Below are positions 21,935 through 31,467 of a DNA stretch of 34,186 nt, piece after piece. Source of the DNA: Chromobacterium piscinae. Its GTDB lineage: Bacteria; Pseudomonadota; Gammaproteobacteria; Burkholderiales; Chromobacteriaceae. The notes beneath the pieces are model-generated. The model had not been told where the DNA came from and did no database searches. It saw only the letters and a program-made list of their open reading frames with translations. Made by a program: the position numbers and the translations under genes. Every line of letters starts with the position of its first letter. Positions within the stretch are counted from its first letter, which is position 1. The stretch spans positions 1-34,186 of the forward strand of contig NZ_JAJOHV010000069.1 in the NCBI RefSeq assembly GCF_021129175.1, written 5' to 3'.

Positions 21935-22674
21935 GGCGCGGACCCCGCCTGCTCCCGGGCGCGGGCCCTGCGCTCCAGCAGCGCCGCCACCAGCACGCCG
22001 GCCTCGAACAGCAGCCACAACGGCACCGCCAGCAGCGTCTGCGACAGCACGTCAGGCGGCGTGACGATGGCCGCGACCACGAAGGCGCCGACAATCACAT
22101 AGGGCCGCGCCTCGCGCAGCTTGGCCACCGTCACCACTCCCATCCGCGTCAACAGCACCACCACCACCGGCACTTCGAAGGTGGTGCCGAAAGCCAGGAA
22201 CATGCCCAGAACGAAGGACAGGTATTTGTCGATGTCGGTCATCATGCTGACGCCGGCCGGCGTCACCGCGGACATGAAGTGGAACACCACCGGGAACACC
22301 AGGAAATAAGCGAAAGCCATGCCGGTAAGGAACAGCACTAGGCTGGCGAGCACCAGCGGCAGCACCAGTTTCTTCTCGTGGCTGTACAGACCCGGCGCGA
22401 CAAACGCCCAGACCTGATACAACGTATTCGGCAGCGAAATCAGGAAGGCCACCAGCATGGTCACCTTCATCGGCACGAAGAAGGTGGACGTCACCTCGGT
22501 GGCGATCATGCTGCCGCCCTGAGGCAACGCGTCCAGCAGCGGCTTGGCCAACAGGTGGTAGATGTCGGACGACCAATGGAACAGGCCGAGAAACACCAGG
22601 GCGATGCCCAACAGGGCGCGCACCAGCCGGGTACGCAACTCTATCAGGTGCGCGAGCAGCGGTTGTTCGTTCAT
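21931..22674 (-). CDS. tatC: Twin-arginine translocase subunit TatC
   Basis: TatC (247 aa) is the polytopic receptor that binds twin-arginine signal peptides in the inner membrane. The N-terminal HLIELRTRLVRALLG motif with its conserved Glu and Arg residues is intact, as are FFVPMKVTM, the Pro-rich QVWAFVAPGLYSHEKK cytoplasmic loop and the FGTTFEVPVVVV helix with a membrane-embedded Glu. Six membrane segments can be drawn. Its start overlaps the tatB stop by four bases and its stop overlaps the DUF2069 gene. Confidence 0.97.
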   Translation of the reverse strand: MNEQPLLAHLIELRTRLVRALLGIALVFLGLFHWSSDIYHLLAKPLLDALPQGGSMIATEVTSTFFVPMKVTMLVAFLISLPNTLYQVWAFVAPGLYSHEKKLVLPLVLASLVLFLTGMAFAYFLVFPVVFHFMSAVTPAGVSMMTDIDKYLSFVLGMFLAFGTTFEVPVVVVLLTRMGVVTVAKLREARPYVIVGAFVVAAIVTPPDVLSQTLLAVPLWLLFEAGVLVAALLERRARAREQAGSAP

Positions 22675-23189
22675 TCGCGGGCTTGTGATGCGGTGGGTTG
22701 GGAAGCGGGCCGGTGCGCCGGCGCGTCGTCGAACAGATCCAGCTGGTTCTCGTCGCGCGGCGGCGCAGCGTCGGCCTGGACGGCCGGCGCCTCCTCAGCG
22801 GGGCGGGCCTCGGCCTCTCTCGCCTCGGCGTCCGGCTCGAGGCCGCCGTGTATCGTGCGCTCGGCCTCGTGGAAAGGCTCTGCCGCCTCATCGGCCAGCG
22901 CGCGCGCGTCGGCGGCGCCCTGGTCTATCGTGTCGCGGACCTGCTGCACCTCGGCTTCCAGCTGGCCGCGGAAGCTTTGCGCGGCGTCCTGCAGATCCTG
23001 GCGGATGCTGTCCAGCCCCTGCAGATTGGCTTGCTGCTGCATGTCCGCCTTCACGTTGGCGACGAAGCGCTGCGCGCGCGCCACCAGCGCGCCGACGGTG
23101 CGCGCCACCGTGGGCAGCCGCTCCGGGCCCAGCACCACCAGCGCCACCACGCCGATCAGGACGAATTCGCCGAAACTGATGTCAAGCAC
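22671..23189 (-). CDS. tatB: Twin-arginine translocase subunit TatB
   Basis: TatB (172 aa) has the short N-terminal membrane helix FGEFVLIGVVALVVLGPERLP, with the Glu in the membrane and the GPERLP hinge that mark the family. An amphipathic helix (VARTVGALVARAQRFVANVKAD) and a long acidic, Ala-rich tail (about 95-172) follow. TatB forms the substrate receptor complex with TatC. Fifteen bases separate it from tatA, and it overlaps tatC. Confidence 0.96.
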   Translation of the reverse strand: MLDISFGEFVLIGVVALVVLGPERLPTVARTVGALVARAQRFVANVKADMQQQANLQGLDSIRQDLQDAAQSFRGQLEAEVQQVRDTIDQGAADARALADEAAEPFHEAERTIHGGLEPDAEAREAEARPAEEAPAVQADAAPPRDENQLDLFDDAPAHRPASQPTASQARE

Positions 23190-23203
23190 GCCGCGTCACC
23201 ACG

Positions 23204-23410
23204 TCATTTCTTGTCGGCTTCGCCGTCAATGATGCGGCCGGCGTCCTTGGCCGGCGGCTGGCCTTCCTTGGCGCCTTCGTTCATGCCTTCCTTGAAGCCC
23301 TTGACCGCGTTGCCGAGGTCCTTGCCGATGCTGGGCAGCTTCCTGGTGCCGAACACCAATACCACGATCAGCAGCACGATCAGCCAATGCCAGATGCTCA
23401 GAGAACCCAT
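23204..23410 (-). CDS. tatA: Twin-arginine translocase subunit TatA
   Basis: TatA (68 aa) carries the N-terminal helix [18 protein letters not shown], the [10 protein letters not shown] hinge and the amphipathic helix [16 protein letters not shown], followed by a short charged tail. TatA oligomers form the protein-conducting part of the Tat pathway. It is the first of three consecutive tat genes and lies 36 bp after hinT. Confidence 0.97.
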   Translation of the reverse strand: MGSLSIWHWLIVLLIVVLVFGTRKLPSIGKDLGNAVKGFKEGMNEGAKEGQPPAKDAGRIIDGEADKK

Positions 23411-23446
23411 TGTGACTCTTCCTTGATGAAAAAACGGGAGCCGCGC

Positions 23447-23770
23447 TCAGCCCTTGTGGCCGAACACGTGCACGTGCAGATGGAATACTTCCTGGCCGCC
23501 GCCGCGGCCGGTGTTGATGCCGGTCTTGAAACCGGACTCCAGGCCCTGCTCCTTGGCGAGCTTGGGCGCCAGCGTCAGAATCTTGCCCAGCACCGCCTCG
23601 TGCTCGGGGCCGCAATGAGCCAGCGAGTCGACATGCCGCTTGGGGATGATCATGAAATGCACCGGCGCGATCGGACGGATATCGTGGAAAGCCAGCACGT
23701 CGTCGTCTTCGTACACCTTGTTGGCGGGAATCTGGCCCGCCACGATCTTGCAGAAAAGGCAATCACTCAT
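23447..23770 (-). CDS. hinT: HIT-family purine nucleotide hydrolase (HinT-like)
   Basis: The 107-aa protein has the family core CLFCKIVAGQIPANKVYED at the N-terminus and the histidine triad in VFHLHVHVFGHKG at the C-terminus (HxHxH). HinT-type enzymes hydrolyse adenosine phosphoramidates and aminoacyl-AMP side products. It sits 16 bp after hisE, a gene order shared with other betaproteobacteria, and is probably cotranscribed with the his genes. Confidence 0.95.
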   Translation of the reverse strand: MSDCLFCKIVAGQIPANKVYEDDDVLAFHDIRPIAPVHFMIIPKRHVDSLAHCGPEHEAVLGKILTLAPKLAKEQGLESGFKTGINTGRGGGQEVFHLHVHVFGHKG

Positions 23771-23786
23771 CGTTGGTATTCCGTAA

Positions 23787-24113
23787 TCAAGCTGTGGGGT
23801 TGCGCGAAGCCTTCTCGTCCAGGCCGGAGATGCCCTCGCGGCGGTGCAGTTCCATTACCACGTCCTCCGGACGCAGGCCATGATATGTCAACAGCACCAT
23901 GGTATGGAACCACAAGTCGGCCACTTCGCGCACCAGATGCAGCTTGTCCTTGTCCTTGGAGGCCATCAGCGTTTCCGCCGCCTCCTCCGCCACCTTTTTC
24001 AAAATGGCGTCCTCGCCCTTGTGGAACAGCGAGGCCACGTAAGACGATTGCGGTGCCGCCTCGCGCCTGGCTTCCAGCGTATCGGCGATGCTCTTCAACA
24101 CGTCCGGGGTCAT
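23787..24113 (-). CDS. hisE: Phosphoribosyl-ATP pyrophosphatase
   Basis: HisE (108 aa) removes pyrophosphate from phosphoribosyl-ATP, the second step of histidine synthesis. The ATG at 24113 gives the typical start [17 protein letters not shown]; the longer frame to 24194 adds a non-conserved tail. MazG-like acid residues are present in [18 protein letters not shown] and [14 protein letters not shown]. It is separate from hisI, not fused as in enteric bacteria, and the 135-bp gap to hisI is the largest inside this part of the operon. Confidence 0.95.
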   Translation of the reverse strand: MTPDVLKSIADTLEARREAAPQSSYVASLFHKGEDAILKKVAEEAAETLMASKDKDKLHLVREVADLWFHTMVLLTYHGLRPEDVVMELHRREGISGLDEKASRNPTA

Positions 24114-24248
24114 ATCCTTATCCTTTCGAGCCCTGTTCAGGCCCTGATGCCCGCCAGCCTTCCAGTATACGGCGCGGGCATGACATTCTGGCAAAACCGG
24201 TCCGCCATTGTAACCCGGTCGGCGGCGCTGGCGTTGACCGGCCGCAAT

Positions 24249-24632
24249 TCAGGGATGGTAGATGGCGCGCGGGTCTTTCAGCACCGCGTCCACCGTCGTC
24301 CAGCCGCCGTTCTCGAAACGGCGGTAGAAACAGCTCTCCCGTCCGGTGTGACAGGCGATGCCGCCGATTTGTTCGATCTGCATCACGATCACGTCGCCAT
24401 CGCAGTCCAGGCGCAGCTCGCTGACGTTTTGCAGATGGCCGGACTCCTCGCCCTTCTTCCACAGCTTTTGCCGCGAGCGGCTCCAGTAGTGGGCAATGCC
24501 AGTGTCGGCGGTCAGCTGCAGGCTTTCGCGGTTCATCCACGCCACCATCAACACCCGGCCGCTGGCCGCGTCCTGGGCGATGGCCGTAACCAGACCCTTG
24601 TCGTCCCACTTCACTTCGTCCAGCCAGCTCAT
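24249..24632 (-). CDS. hisI: Phosphoribosyl-AMP cyclohydrolase
   Basis: HisI (127 aa) opens the adenine ring of phosphoribosyl-AMP (third step). Visible signatures: [30 protein letters not shown], the metal-binding LDCDGD, and [11 protein letters not shown], whose two cysteines with the earlier Cys bind zinc. The start ATG overlaps the hisF stop by four bases, giving tight coupling with HisF, which acts later in the pathway. Confidence 0.96.
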   Translation of the reverse strand: MSWLDEVKWDDKGLVTAIAQDAASGRVLMVAWMNRESLQLTADTGIAHYWSRSRQKLWKKGEESGHLQNVSELRLDCDGDVIVMQIEQIGGIACHTGRESCFYRRFENGGWTTVDAVLKDPRAIYHP

Positions 24633-25393
24633 AGCCTCACCTCGATTCCCGCGTCGCGCATCGCCTGCTTGGCTTCCGTCACCGTGTATTCGCCGAAATG
24701 GAAGATGCTGGCCGCCAGCACCGCGTCGGCATGGCCCTCCTTCACCCCGTCGACCAGATGCTGCAGATTGCCGACGCCGCCGGAGGCGATGACGGGGATG
24801 TTCACCGCGTCGGACACCGCGCGCGTCAGCGGCAAGTTGAAGCCGGCCTTGGTTCCATCGCGGTCCATGCTGGTGAGCAGGATTTCGCCGGCGCCCAGTT
24901 GCTGCATCTTGCGCGCCCATTCGACGGCGTCCAGCCCGGTGCGGTTGCGGCCGCCATGGGTGAAGATTTCCCAGCGGTCGTTCTCTGGCGTCACTGCCTT
25001 AGCGTCCAGCGCGACGACGATGCACTGGTTGCCGAAATGATCAGACGCCTCGCGGACAAACTCGGGGTTGGTCACTGCCGCGGTATTGATGCTGACCTTG
25101 TCCGCGCCGGCGTTGAGCAGGCGACGGATGTCGGCGACGCTGCGCACGCCGCCGCCAACAGTCAGCGGAATGAACACCTGCTCGGCCACCGCCTCGATGA
25201 CGTGCAGGATGATGTCGCGCTGGTCGGAACTAGCGGTGATGTCGAGAAAGGTCAGCTCGTCGGCGCCCTGCTCGTTGTAGCGGCGGGCGATCTCCACCGG
25301 GTCGCCCGCGTCGCGCAGGCCCAGGAAGTTGACGCCCTTGACCACGCGGCCGGCGGTCACGTCCAGACAGGGGATGATGCGTTTGGCAAGCAT
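24629..25393 (-). CDS. hisF: Imidazole glycerol phosphate synthase, cyclase subunit
   Basis: HisF (254 aa) is the TIM-barrel half of the synthase that uses ammonia from HisH. Markers are [21 protein letters not shown] with catalytic Asp at the N-terminus, [30 protein letters not shown], the second catalytic Asp in [13 protein letters not shown], and the phosphate-binding [13 protein letters not shown]. The length is standard. It follows hisA after 72 bp, and its stop overlaps hisI. Confidence 0.97.
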   Translation of the reverse strand: MLAKRIIPCLDVTAGRVVKGVNFLGLRDAGDPVEIARRYNEQGADELTFLDITASSDQRDIILHVIEAVAEQVFIPLTVGGGVRSVADIRRLLNAGADKVSINTAAVTNPEFVREASDHFGNQCIVVALDAKAVTPENDRWEIFTHGGRNRTGLDAVEWARKMQQLGAGEILLTSMDRDGTKAGFNLPLTRAVSDAVNIPVIASGGVGNLQHLVDGVKEGHADAVLAASIFHFGEYTVTEAKQAMRDAGIEVRL

Positions 25394-25465
25394 GTGCGTT
25401 TCCAGAAAGCTTCAGGCGCGCCGAAGCGGCGGGACATGCCCGCCGCTTCCACGCGGTCAGCCGGT

Positions 25466-26206
25466 TCAGCCGGCCAGTTCGTCCGCCAGCGTCTGCGCGG
25501 CGGCGAAATCGATGCTGCCCTCGTAGATGGCGCGGCCGGTGACCGCGCCCTCCACGCCCTCGTCCGCCACCGCGCACAGCGCGCGGATGTCGTCGAGGTT
25601 GGTCAGTCCGCCGGAGGCGATCACCGGAATGGTCAGCGCCTGCGCCAGCTTGACGGTGGCTTCGATGTTGACGCCGGTCATCATGCCGTCGCGGCCGATG
25701 TCGGTGTAGATCACCGAGTTGACGCCGTAGTCCTCGAAGCGCTTGGCCAGATCGATCACATTATGGTTGGTGATCTTGGCCCAGCCGTCGATCGCCACCA
25801 TGCCGTCCTTGGCGTCCAGGCCGACAATGACCTGGCCGGGGAAGGCGTCGCAGGCGTCGTGCAGGAAGCCCGGCGTCTTGACCGCGGCGGTGCCGATGAT
25901 CACATAGGACAAGCCCATGTCGAGGTAGGCCTCGATGGTGTCCAGATCGCGGATGCCGCCGCCCAGCTGCACCGGCATGTCCTGGCCGACTTCGCCGAGG
26001 ATGTCGCGGATCACCGCCAGGTTTTTGGGCTTGCCGGCGAAGGCGCCGTTCAAGTCCACCAGATGCAGGCGTCGCGCGCCCTGGTCGCGCCAGTGAGCGG
26101 CAACCTTGACCGGATCGTCGGAAAAAATGGTGGCATCGTCCATCGCGCCCTGTCTCAGGCGCACGCATTGACCGTCTTTCAGGTCTATCGCGGGTATCAG
26201 CAGCAT
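25466..26206 (-). CDS. hisA: ProFAR isomerase HisA
   Basis: HisA (246 aa) isomerises ProFAR to PRFAR by an Amadori rearrangement. The half-barrel signatures [19 protein letters not shown] (catalytic Asp), [32 protein letters not shown] (second catalytic Asp) and [16 protein letters not shown] are all present. It is preceded by hisH at 21 bp. No sign of a bifunctional PriA-type role is visible or expected, as trp genes are not in the window. Confidence 0.97.
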   Translation of the reverse strand: MLLIPAIDLKDGQCVRLRQGAMDDATIFSDDPVKVAAHWRDQGARRLHLVDLNGAFAGKPKNLAVIRDILGEVGQDMPVQLGGGIRDLDTIEAYLDMGLSYVIIGTAAVKTPGFLHDACDAFPGQVIVGLDAKDGMVAIDGWAKITNHNVIDLAKRFEDYGVNSVIYTDIGRDGMMTGVNIEATVKLAQALTIPVIASGGLTNLDDIRALCAVADEGVEGAVTGRAIYEGSIDFAAAQTLADELAG

Positions 26207-26227
26207 GGTGCGGAATCGAAACGTGAG

Positions 26228-26866
26228 TTAAACATTGCCGTCCCAGGCCAGGAAGTTCTTCATCATCTGAAGGCCGGCCCGGTGGCTCTTTTCGGTGTGA
26301 AACTGCGTGGCGAATATGTTGCCACGCCCGACGATGCAAGCAAACCGCTGCGGATAATCGCTTTCCGCGAGCGTCAGCGCCGCGTCGGCCGGCGCGAAAT
26401 GGTAACTGTGGACGAAATAGAAGCGCTCGCCGTCGGCGATGCCGGCGAACAAAGGGTGGGACCGGGTCTGGTAAACCTGGTTCCAGCCCATGTGCGGCAC
26501 CTTCAGCCGCTCGCCGCCGGCGACGAGATCGTCGGCGAAACGCCGCACGTCGCCCGGGAACAGACCCAGGCCGGCGGTGTCGCCTTCCTCGCTATGTTCG
26601 AACAATAGCTGCGCGCCGACGCAGATTCCAAAAAACGGCTTGTTCTGCGTGGTTTCACGGACCGCCTCGGCCAGGCCGTGGCGGTTCAGCTCGCGCATGC
26701 AGTCGGGCATCGCGCCCTGGCCGGGGAAAACCACCTTGTCGGCCTTCACCACCGCTTCCGGGTCGCGGGTCAGGAAAATATCGGCGCCGTTTTCGTTGGC
26801 GGCCTGCAGGGACTTCAGCACCGAGTGCAGATTACCCATGCCGTAGTCGATGACTGCGACTTTCAT
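26228..26866 (-). CDS. hisH: Imidazole glycerol phosphate synthase, glutaminase subunit
   Basis: HisH (212 aa) supplies ammonia from glutamine to HisF. The class I glutaminase triad is visible: nucleophile Cys in PFFGICVGAQLLFEHSEE, and His/Glu in ATQFHTEKSHRAG. The family's usual HPEKS is HTEKS here. The N-terminal VAVIDYGMGNLHSVLKSL and the oxyanion strand VVFPGQGAMPDCM are typical. The VOC gene ends five bases upstream. Confidence 0.97.
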   Translation of the reverse strand: MKVAVIDYGMGNLHSVLKSLQAANENGADIFLTRDPEAVVKADKVVFPGQGAMPDCMRELNRHGLAEAVRETTQNKPFFGICVGAQLLFEHSEEGDTAGLGLFPGDVRRFADDLVAGGERLKVPHMGWNQVYQTRSHPLFAGIADGERFYFVHSYHFAPADAALTLAESDYPQRFACIVGRGNIFATQFHTEKSHRAGLQMMKNFLAWDGNV

Positions 26867-26870
26867 CTTG

Positions 26871-27278
26871 CTACAAGCTCATGTTCGGGGTGTGGCAGAA
26901 CTCCAGCGCGATGCCGCCCGGGTCCTGGAAAAAAACGGCGTAATAGCCGTCGCTGTAATGCGGATACTCGGCCGGCGCGTCGGTGACGCGCGCGCCGATT
27001 TGCAGCAGCAGCGCATGCAGCGCGTCCACCGCCTGCCGGCTGGGCGCGTTGAAGGCCAGGTGCTGGAGGCCGACGCCATGGCGGATGAAGCCCGCGCCGT
27101 CCACCTGGCTCTGCTGCAGATAGATTTCATAGTTGCCGGCGGCATAGGCGGTCGGCCCTGCCGCGCGCCAGCCCATCGCCGGCATCGCGGCATCGTAGAA
27201 GGCCTTCGCCGCCGCCAGATCCGGCACCGACAGGCACAGGTGGTTGAGTCCGGCGATGCCGGGATCGACCCGGCTCAT
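26871..27278 (-). CDS. VOC-superfamily (glyoxalase-like) protein inside the his operon
   Basis: The 135-aa protein is a two-module beta-alpha-beta-beta-beta VOC fold: [22 protein letters not shown] at the N-terminus and [22 protein letters not shown] in the middle. Possible metal ligands are His in LNHLCL, His in LQHLAF and Glu in GIALEFCH. The closing [12 protein letters not shown] is characteristic of the fold. Enzymes of this superfamily include glyoxalase I, fosfomycin-resistance proteins and dioxygenases; the substrate here is unknown. It overlaps hisB by four bases and abuts hisH, so it is embedded in the operon. A histidine-pathway or detoxification role is conjecture. Confidence 0.88.
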   Translation of the reverse strand: MSRVDPGIAGLNHLCLSVPDLAAAKAFYDAAMPAMGWRAAGPTAYAAGNYEIYLQQSQVDGAGFIRHGVGLQHLAFNAPSRQAVDALHALLLQIGARVTDAPAEYPHYSDGYYAVFFQDPGGIALEFCHTPNMSL

Positions 27279-27868
27279 GCGCTCAGCGTCCCCTTGGTGG
27301 ATGGCGTGATGCCGGCCATGCGCTCGTCGTGCTCGCAGGCCATGCGCAGCGCGCGTCCAAAGGCCTTGAAGATGGTCTCGGCCTGATGGTGGCTGTTATG
27401 GCCGCGCAGATTGTCGATGTGCAGGGTAACCATGCTGTGGTTGACGAAGCCGTGGAAAAACTCGGAAAACAGGTCAACGTCGAACTGGCCGATGCTGGCG
27501 CGGGTGTAATCGACGTTGTAGACCAGGCCCGGGCGGCCGGACAGATCGATCACCACCCGGCTCAGCGCCTCGTCCAGCGGCACGTAGGCGTGGCCGTAGC
27601 GGCGGATGCCCTTCTTGTCGCCGATGGCCTGGGCGAAAGCCTGGCCCAGCGTGATGCCGATATCTTCCACCGTGTGGTGGGCGTCGATATGCAGGTCGCC
27701 CACCGCCTTGACGTCCAGGTCGATCAGGCCGTGGCGGGCGATCTGGTCCATCATGTGGTCGAGGAAGGGCACGCCGGTTTCAAAGCGGCCGACGCCGGTG
27801 CCGTCCAGGTTCAGGCTGACGGTGATCTGGGTTTCCAGCGTGTTGCGGGTGACGGTTGCGGTTCTCAT
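27275..27868 (-). CDS. hisB: Imidazoleglycerol-phosphate dehydratase
   Basis: HisB (197 aa) is the monofunctional dehydratase without the phosphatase domain found in enteric bacteria. The ATG at 27868 gives the normal N-terminus [19 protein letters not shown]; the longer frame starts inside hisC. Metal-binding motifs: [32 protein letters not shown], and [18 protein letters not shown] separate histidinol-phosphatase must be encoded elsewhere. It lies 7 bp after hisC. Confidence 0.97.
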   Translation of the reverse strand: MRTATVTRNTLETQITVSLNLDGTGVGRFETGVPFLDHMMDQIARHGLIDLDVKAVGDLHIDAHHTVEDIGITLGQAFAQAIGDKKGIRRYGHAYVPLDEALSRVVIDLSGRPGLVYNVDYTRASIGQFDVDLFSEFFHGFVNHSMVTLHIDNLRGHNSHHQAETIFKAFGRALRMACEHDERMAGITPSTKGTLSA

Positions 27869-27875
27869 TGCGGCT

Positions 27876-28946
27876 TCAGGCGAAAAAACGTTGGATGGCG
27901 GACAGCAGCGCGGCGTTTTCATCCGGGCTGCCCACGGTCAGGCGCAGGCAGTTCGCCAGCAGCGGGTGGCTGCCGTGCAGCTGCTTGATCAGGATGCCGG
28001 ACGCCTTCAAGTGCTGGAACAGGGCCGGCGCATCCGGCGCGCGGACGGTGACGAAATTGGCCTCGGACGGAAACGCCGCCAACTGAGGCAAGGCGGCCAA
28101 TGCCGCCGACAGTTTCGCGCGCTCGGCGCGCAGCTCGGTCGCCTGGCGGTTGAACACGTCCAGATGCTTCAGGGCGAAACGGGCGGCGGCGAGGGTCAGC
28201 ACATTGACGTTGTACGGCGGCCGCACCTTGTTCAGTTGCTCGATCCAGGCCGAGCTAGCCGCCGCGTAGCCGAGACGGATGCCGGCTAGGCCCAGTTTGG
28301 ACAGCGTGCGCATCACCAGCAGATTGTCCAGCTCGCCGGCCAGGTCCATGAAACTGTCGGAGGCGAAGCTCTGATAGGCCTCGTCCACCACCACCAGCCC
28401 CGGCGCGGCGCGGCAGATCGCCATCACCTCGTCGCGGGCGTAGCGCGGACCGGTGGGATTGTTGGGGTAGGACACGAACACCACCGCCGGCTGCTCGCGC
28501 TCGATGGCGGCCAGCGTGGCCGGCAGGTCCAGCGTGAAATCCTCGCGCAGCGGCACGCCGACATACTGCAGGCCGGAGAATAGCGCGTTCATCTTGTACA
28601 TCACGAACGACGGCTCCAGCGCCAACAGTTTGGCGCCGGGACGCGCCAGCGCCTGGGTGACCAGCGTGATCAGCTCGTCTGAACCGTTGCCCAGCACGAC
28701 GTCGGCCGCAGCGGGAATGGCGAAGGCGGCGCGCAGATCGTCTTTCAGACCGCCGCCGTTGGCGTCCGGATAGCGGTTCAGCGCCACCCGGGCCAGCTCG
28801 GCGGCCAGTTCATGCTGCAGCTCGACCGGCAGCGGCCACGGGTTTTCCATCGCATCCAGCTTGATGAAGCCGGAGGCGTCGGCCACGTGGTAGGCCCCGA
28901 TGGCGGCGATCTCGGGCCGCACCAGTTGTTGCACAGTCTGTTTCAT
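27876..28946 (-). CDS. hisC: Histidinol-phosphate aminotransferase
   Basis: HisC (356 aa) is a PLP-dependent class I/II aminotransferase. Signatures: [12 protein letters not shown] at the substrate entrance, [13 protein letters not shown] (cofactor phosphate region), [22 protein letters not shown] with the PLP-binding Asp, and [16 protein letters not shown] with the Schiff-base Lys. Its length is normal. The preceding gene in the operon (29026-30012) is not a his gene and is 79 bp away. Confidence 0.96.
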   Translation of the reverse strand: MKQTVQQLVRPEIAAIGAYHVADASGFIKLDAMENPWPLPVELQHELAAELARVALNRYPDANGGGLKDDLRAAFAIPAAADVVLGNGSDELITLVTQALARPGAKLLALEPSFVMYKMNALFSGLQYVGVPLREDFTLDLPATLAAIEREQPAVVFVSYPNNPTGPRYARDEVMAICRAAPGLVVVDEAYQSFASDSFMDLAGELDNLLVMRTLSKLGLAGIRLGYAAASSAWIEQLNKVRPPYNVNVLTLAAARFALKHLDVFNRQATELRAERAKLSAALAALPQLAAFPSEANFVTVRAPDAPALFQHLKASGILIKQLHGSHPLLANCLRLTVGSPDENAALLSAIQRFFA

Positions 28947-29025
28947 GTCTCTTTCTCGCCCCTTGCCGGCCGCGCGGCGCGCGCCAGGCCGGAACGTCCA
29001 TCCTACAAGTTTCGCCGGTTTTGGG

Positions 29026-30012
29026 CTACTCGACCCAATGCGCCTTGCGCGCCACCTGCGGCGGCAGCGACAGGCCGGAACGCGCCAGCTCGCTGCGACT
29101 GAACAGGTATTCGCCTTCCGATGGCGTGACCGGGAACAATGAGGACAGGCTGCGGTTCTCGAACAGCATCGCCTGCGCCATCCGCGCAGCCTCCAGCCCC
29201 TGCTCGCGCCCGGTCAGCACCCGGCCGCCTATGGCCTTGCCCTTGCCCACCGCGAAATTCCAGAACGCGAACATCGGCAATTTGCTGTTGGCCGCGGTCC
29301 AGCGCATCACTTCGTCGCTGGGCACGACCTTGCCGTTGTCGTCACGCAGTGTGAAATACAGTCCTACCCAGATCGCCTGGTAGCGCTGCGGCGCCTGCAG
29401 GACACGCTGCTGCCACTCGGCGAAGGTGTAGGGCAGCGCGATGTCGACGTCTATGCCGCCCAATCGGATGTTGTCCCGGCCGACGAAGGCTTCGTCGCGG
29501 ATGATGCGCGAAGTCAAGTCGCTGTCGAACAGGGCCAGCGCGCGCTTCAAGCCGGGCACCATGCGCCCCAGCTCGAAAATATTGCGCAGGATCAACGGCC
29601 GCTCCAGCACGCCGCTGATATTGCTCGGCGTGGACTGGAAATAGTTGCGCGGATTGTTGTTGATGCCGAGATAGATGACCGGAGCGCCGGCCTCGGCCAG
29701 CTTGCTCCCCACCAGTTGTAACGCGGCATCGTCGCCAACGATGACAAGATCGGGCTGGAAAGCGGCGATGCGCTTGCGCGCCTCGTCAGCCCGGATCAGC
29801 ACTTGCTCGCGCGGCAGGCGCTTGCTGTCCAGCGTGTACACCGCCAGTTCGCAGCGTCCGGACAGCTTTTCGTACAGCGCCGCGCGGTAGTCATGATCCC
29901 ACTGGTAATCGCTGTGATAACTCTCCAGCAGAAACACCTTCTTTTCCGCGCCGAACACCGCCGCGGCCAAACACAGCAGGCCAACCGCCAGCCATACGCC
30001 TATCCTCGCCAT
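29026..30012 (-). CDS. Periplasmic ABC-type substrate-binding protein, between hisD and hisC
   Basis: The 328-aa protein starts with a signal peptide (GVWLAVGLLCLAAAVFGA, to about residue 22). The mature chain fits the ABC_sub_bind fold: KVFLLESYHSDYQWDHDYR, DLVIVGDDAALQLVG (about 90-104), APVIYLGINNNPRNY and FWNFAVGKGKAIGGRVL. These proteins bind small ligands in the periplasm and often serve transporters or sensor kinases. No permease or ATPase gene is nearby, so it may work with components encoded elsewhere, or act as a sensory partner. Its place inside the his operon, with gaps of 60 and 79 bp, suggests insertion rather than functional coupling, but an amino-acid-related ligand is possible. 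Ligand unknown. Confidence 0.8.
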   Translation of the reverse strand: MARIGVWLAVGLLCLAAAVFGAEKKVFLLESYHSDYQWDHDYRAALYEKLSGRCELAVYTLDSKRLPREQVLIRADEARKRIAAFQPDLVIVGDDAALQLVGSKLAEAGAPVIYLGINNNPRNYFQSTPSNISGVLERPLILRNIFELGRMVPGLKRALALFDSDLTSRIIRDEAFVGRDNIRLGGIDVDIALPYTFAEWQQRVLQAPQRYQAIWVGLYFTLRDDNGKVVPSDEVMRWTAANSKLPMFAFWNFAVGKGKAIGGRVLTGREQGLEAARMAQAMLFENRSLSSLFPVTPSEGEYLFSRSELARSGLSLPPQVARKAHWVE

Positions 30013-30072
30013 CGCTCCCGCTCCTCTGCCGGCCTTGCCAGCTTTCAGGGTAGAGGACCGCGCGGAAATGCC

Positions 30073-31377
30073 CTAGCCCGGCTTCCCATCCTCCAGCCGC
30101 AGCTCGGCGGCGCGGGCATGCGCGGTCAGGCCTTCGCCGTGCGCCAGCAGGCTGGCGATGCGGCCCAGCTTCTGCGCGCCCGCCTGCGACACGCGGATCA
30201 GGCTGCTGCGCTTCTGGAAGTCGTAGACGCCCAGCGGGCTGGCGAAACGCGCGGTACGGCTGGTCGGCAGCACGTGGTTCGGGCCGGCGCAATAGTCGCC
30301 CAGGCTTTCCGAGGTGAAGCGGCCCATGAAGATGGCGCCGGCGTGGCGCAGCTGCGGCAGCAGCGCGTCCGGATCGGCCACCGACAGCTCCAGGTGCTCC
30401 GGCGCGATATAGTTGCTGATCTCGCAGGCTTCGGCCAGATCGCGCACCTCGATCAGCGCGCCGCGGCCCGCCAGGCTGGCTTCGATGATGGCGCGGCGCG
30501 GCATGGACGGCAGCAGCTTGGCGATGCTGGCTTCCACCTGCGCGATGTAATCCGCCGACGGGCACAGCAGGATCGCCTGGGCGATCTCGTCGTGTTCGGC
30601 CTGGCTGAACAGGTCCATCGCCACCCAGTCGGGCGGCGTGTCGCCGTCACAAATCACCAGGATTTCGGACGGGCCGGCCACCATGTCGATGCCGACTACG
30701 CCAAACACCCGGCGCTTGGCGGCGGCTACGTAGGCGTTGCCAGGGCCGGTGATCTTGTCCACCTGCGGCACCGTCTCGGTGCCGTAAGCCAGCGCAGCCA
30801 CCGCCTGGGCGCCGCCGCAGGTGAACACCTTGTCGACGCCGGCGATGTAGGCTGCGGCCAGCACCAGGTCGTTGCGTTCGCCGCCCGGCGTCGGCACCAC
30901 CATGATGATTTCGCCGACGCCGGCCACCTTGGCCGGCAGCGCGTTCATCAGCACCGAGCTCGGGTACGCGGCTTTGCCGCCCGGCACGTAGATGCCGACG
31001 CGGTCCAGCGCCGTCACCTGCTGGCCCAGCAAGGTGCCGTCTTCGTCCTCATAGCTCCAGCTGTGCGCCAGTTGCTTCTCGTGGTAGCGGCGCACGCGGT
31101 CGGCGGCGGCGGACAACGCGTCGCGCACATCGGCCGGCAGACGTCCCCACGCGGCTTCCAGCTGCTCGCGGCTGAGCGTCAGGTCGGCCATGCCCGCCGC
31201 CTGCATGCGGTCGAAACGGTTGGTGTACTCCACCAGCGCCGCGTCGCCGCGATGATGGACGTCGGCGCAGATGGACGCGACGGCGGCGTCGACTGCGGGG
31301 TCCTGCGCGGTTTCGAAGGCCAGCAGCGCTTTCAGGCGCGCGGCGAAGTCGGGCTGGGAGGAGGACAGTTTCAACAT
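30073..31377 (-). CDS. hisD: Histidinol dehydrogenase
   Basis: HisD (434 aa) oxidises L-histidinol to histidine in two NAD-dependent steps. The ATG at 31377 gives the standard start [15 protein letters not shown]; frames extending to 31431 are less likely. Motifs include [46 protein letters not shown] with the zinc-site Gln/His region [10 protein letters not shown], and [17 protein letters not shown]-like signature [17 protein letters not shown]. It follows hisG after 90 bp. Confidence 0.97.
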   Translation of the reverse strand: MLKLSSSQPDFAARLKALLAFETAQDPAVDAAVASICADVHHRGDAALVEYTNRFDRMQAAGMADLTLSREQLEAAWGRLPADVRDALSAAADRVRRYHEKQLAHSWSYEDEDGTLLGQQVTALDRVGIYVPGGKAAYPSSVLMNALPAKVAGVGEIIMVVPTPGGERNDLVLAAAYIAGVDKVFTCGGAQAVAALAYGTETVPQVDKITGPGNAYVAAAKRRVFGVVGIDMVAGPSEILVICDGDTPPDWVAMDLFSQAEHDEIAQAILLCPSADYIAQVEASIAKLLPSMPRRAIIEASLAGRGALIEVRDLAEACEISNYIAPEHLELSVADPDALLPQLRHAGAIFMGRFTSESLGDYCAGPNHVLPTSRTARFASPLGVYDFQKRSSLIRVSQAGAQKLGRIASLLAHGEGLTAHARAAELRLEDGKPG

Positions 31378-31467
31378 GATGATTCTCTGATGCTTGGAGC
31401 TTGAAGAATGGGCAACGCCGGCCGCCGGCAATCGGTTGACCGGCGGAGCGTCATGAGTTGGAAACGG

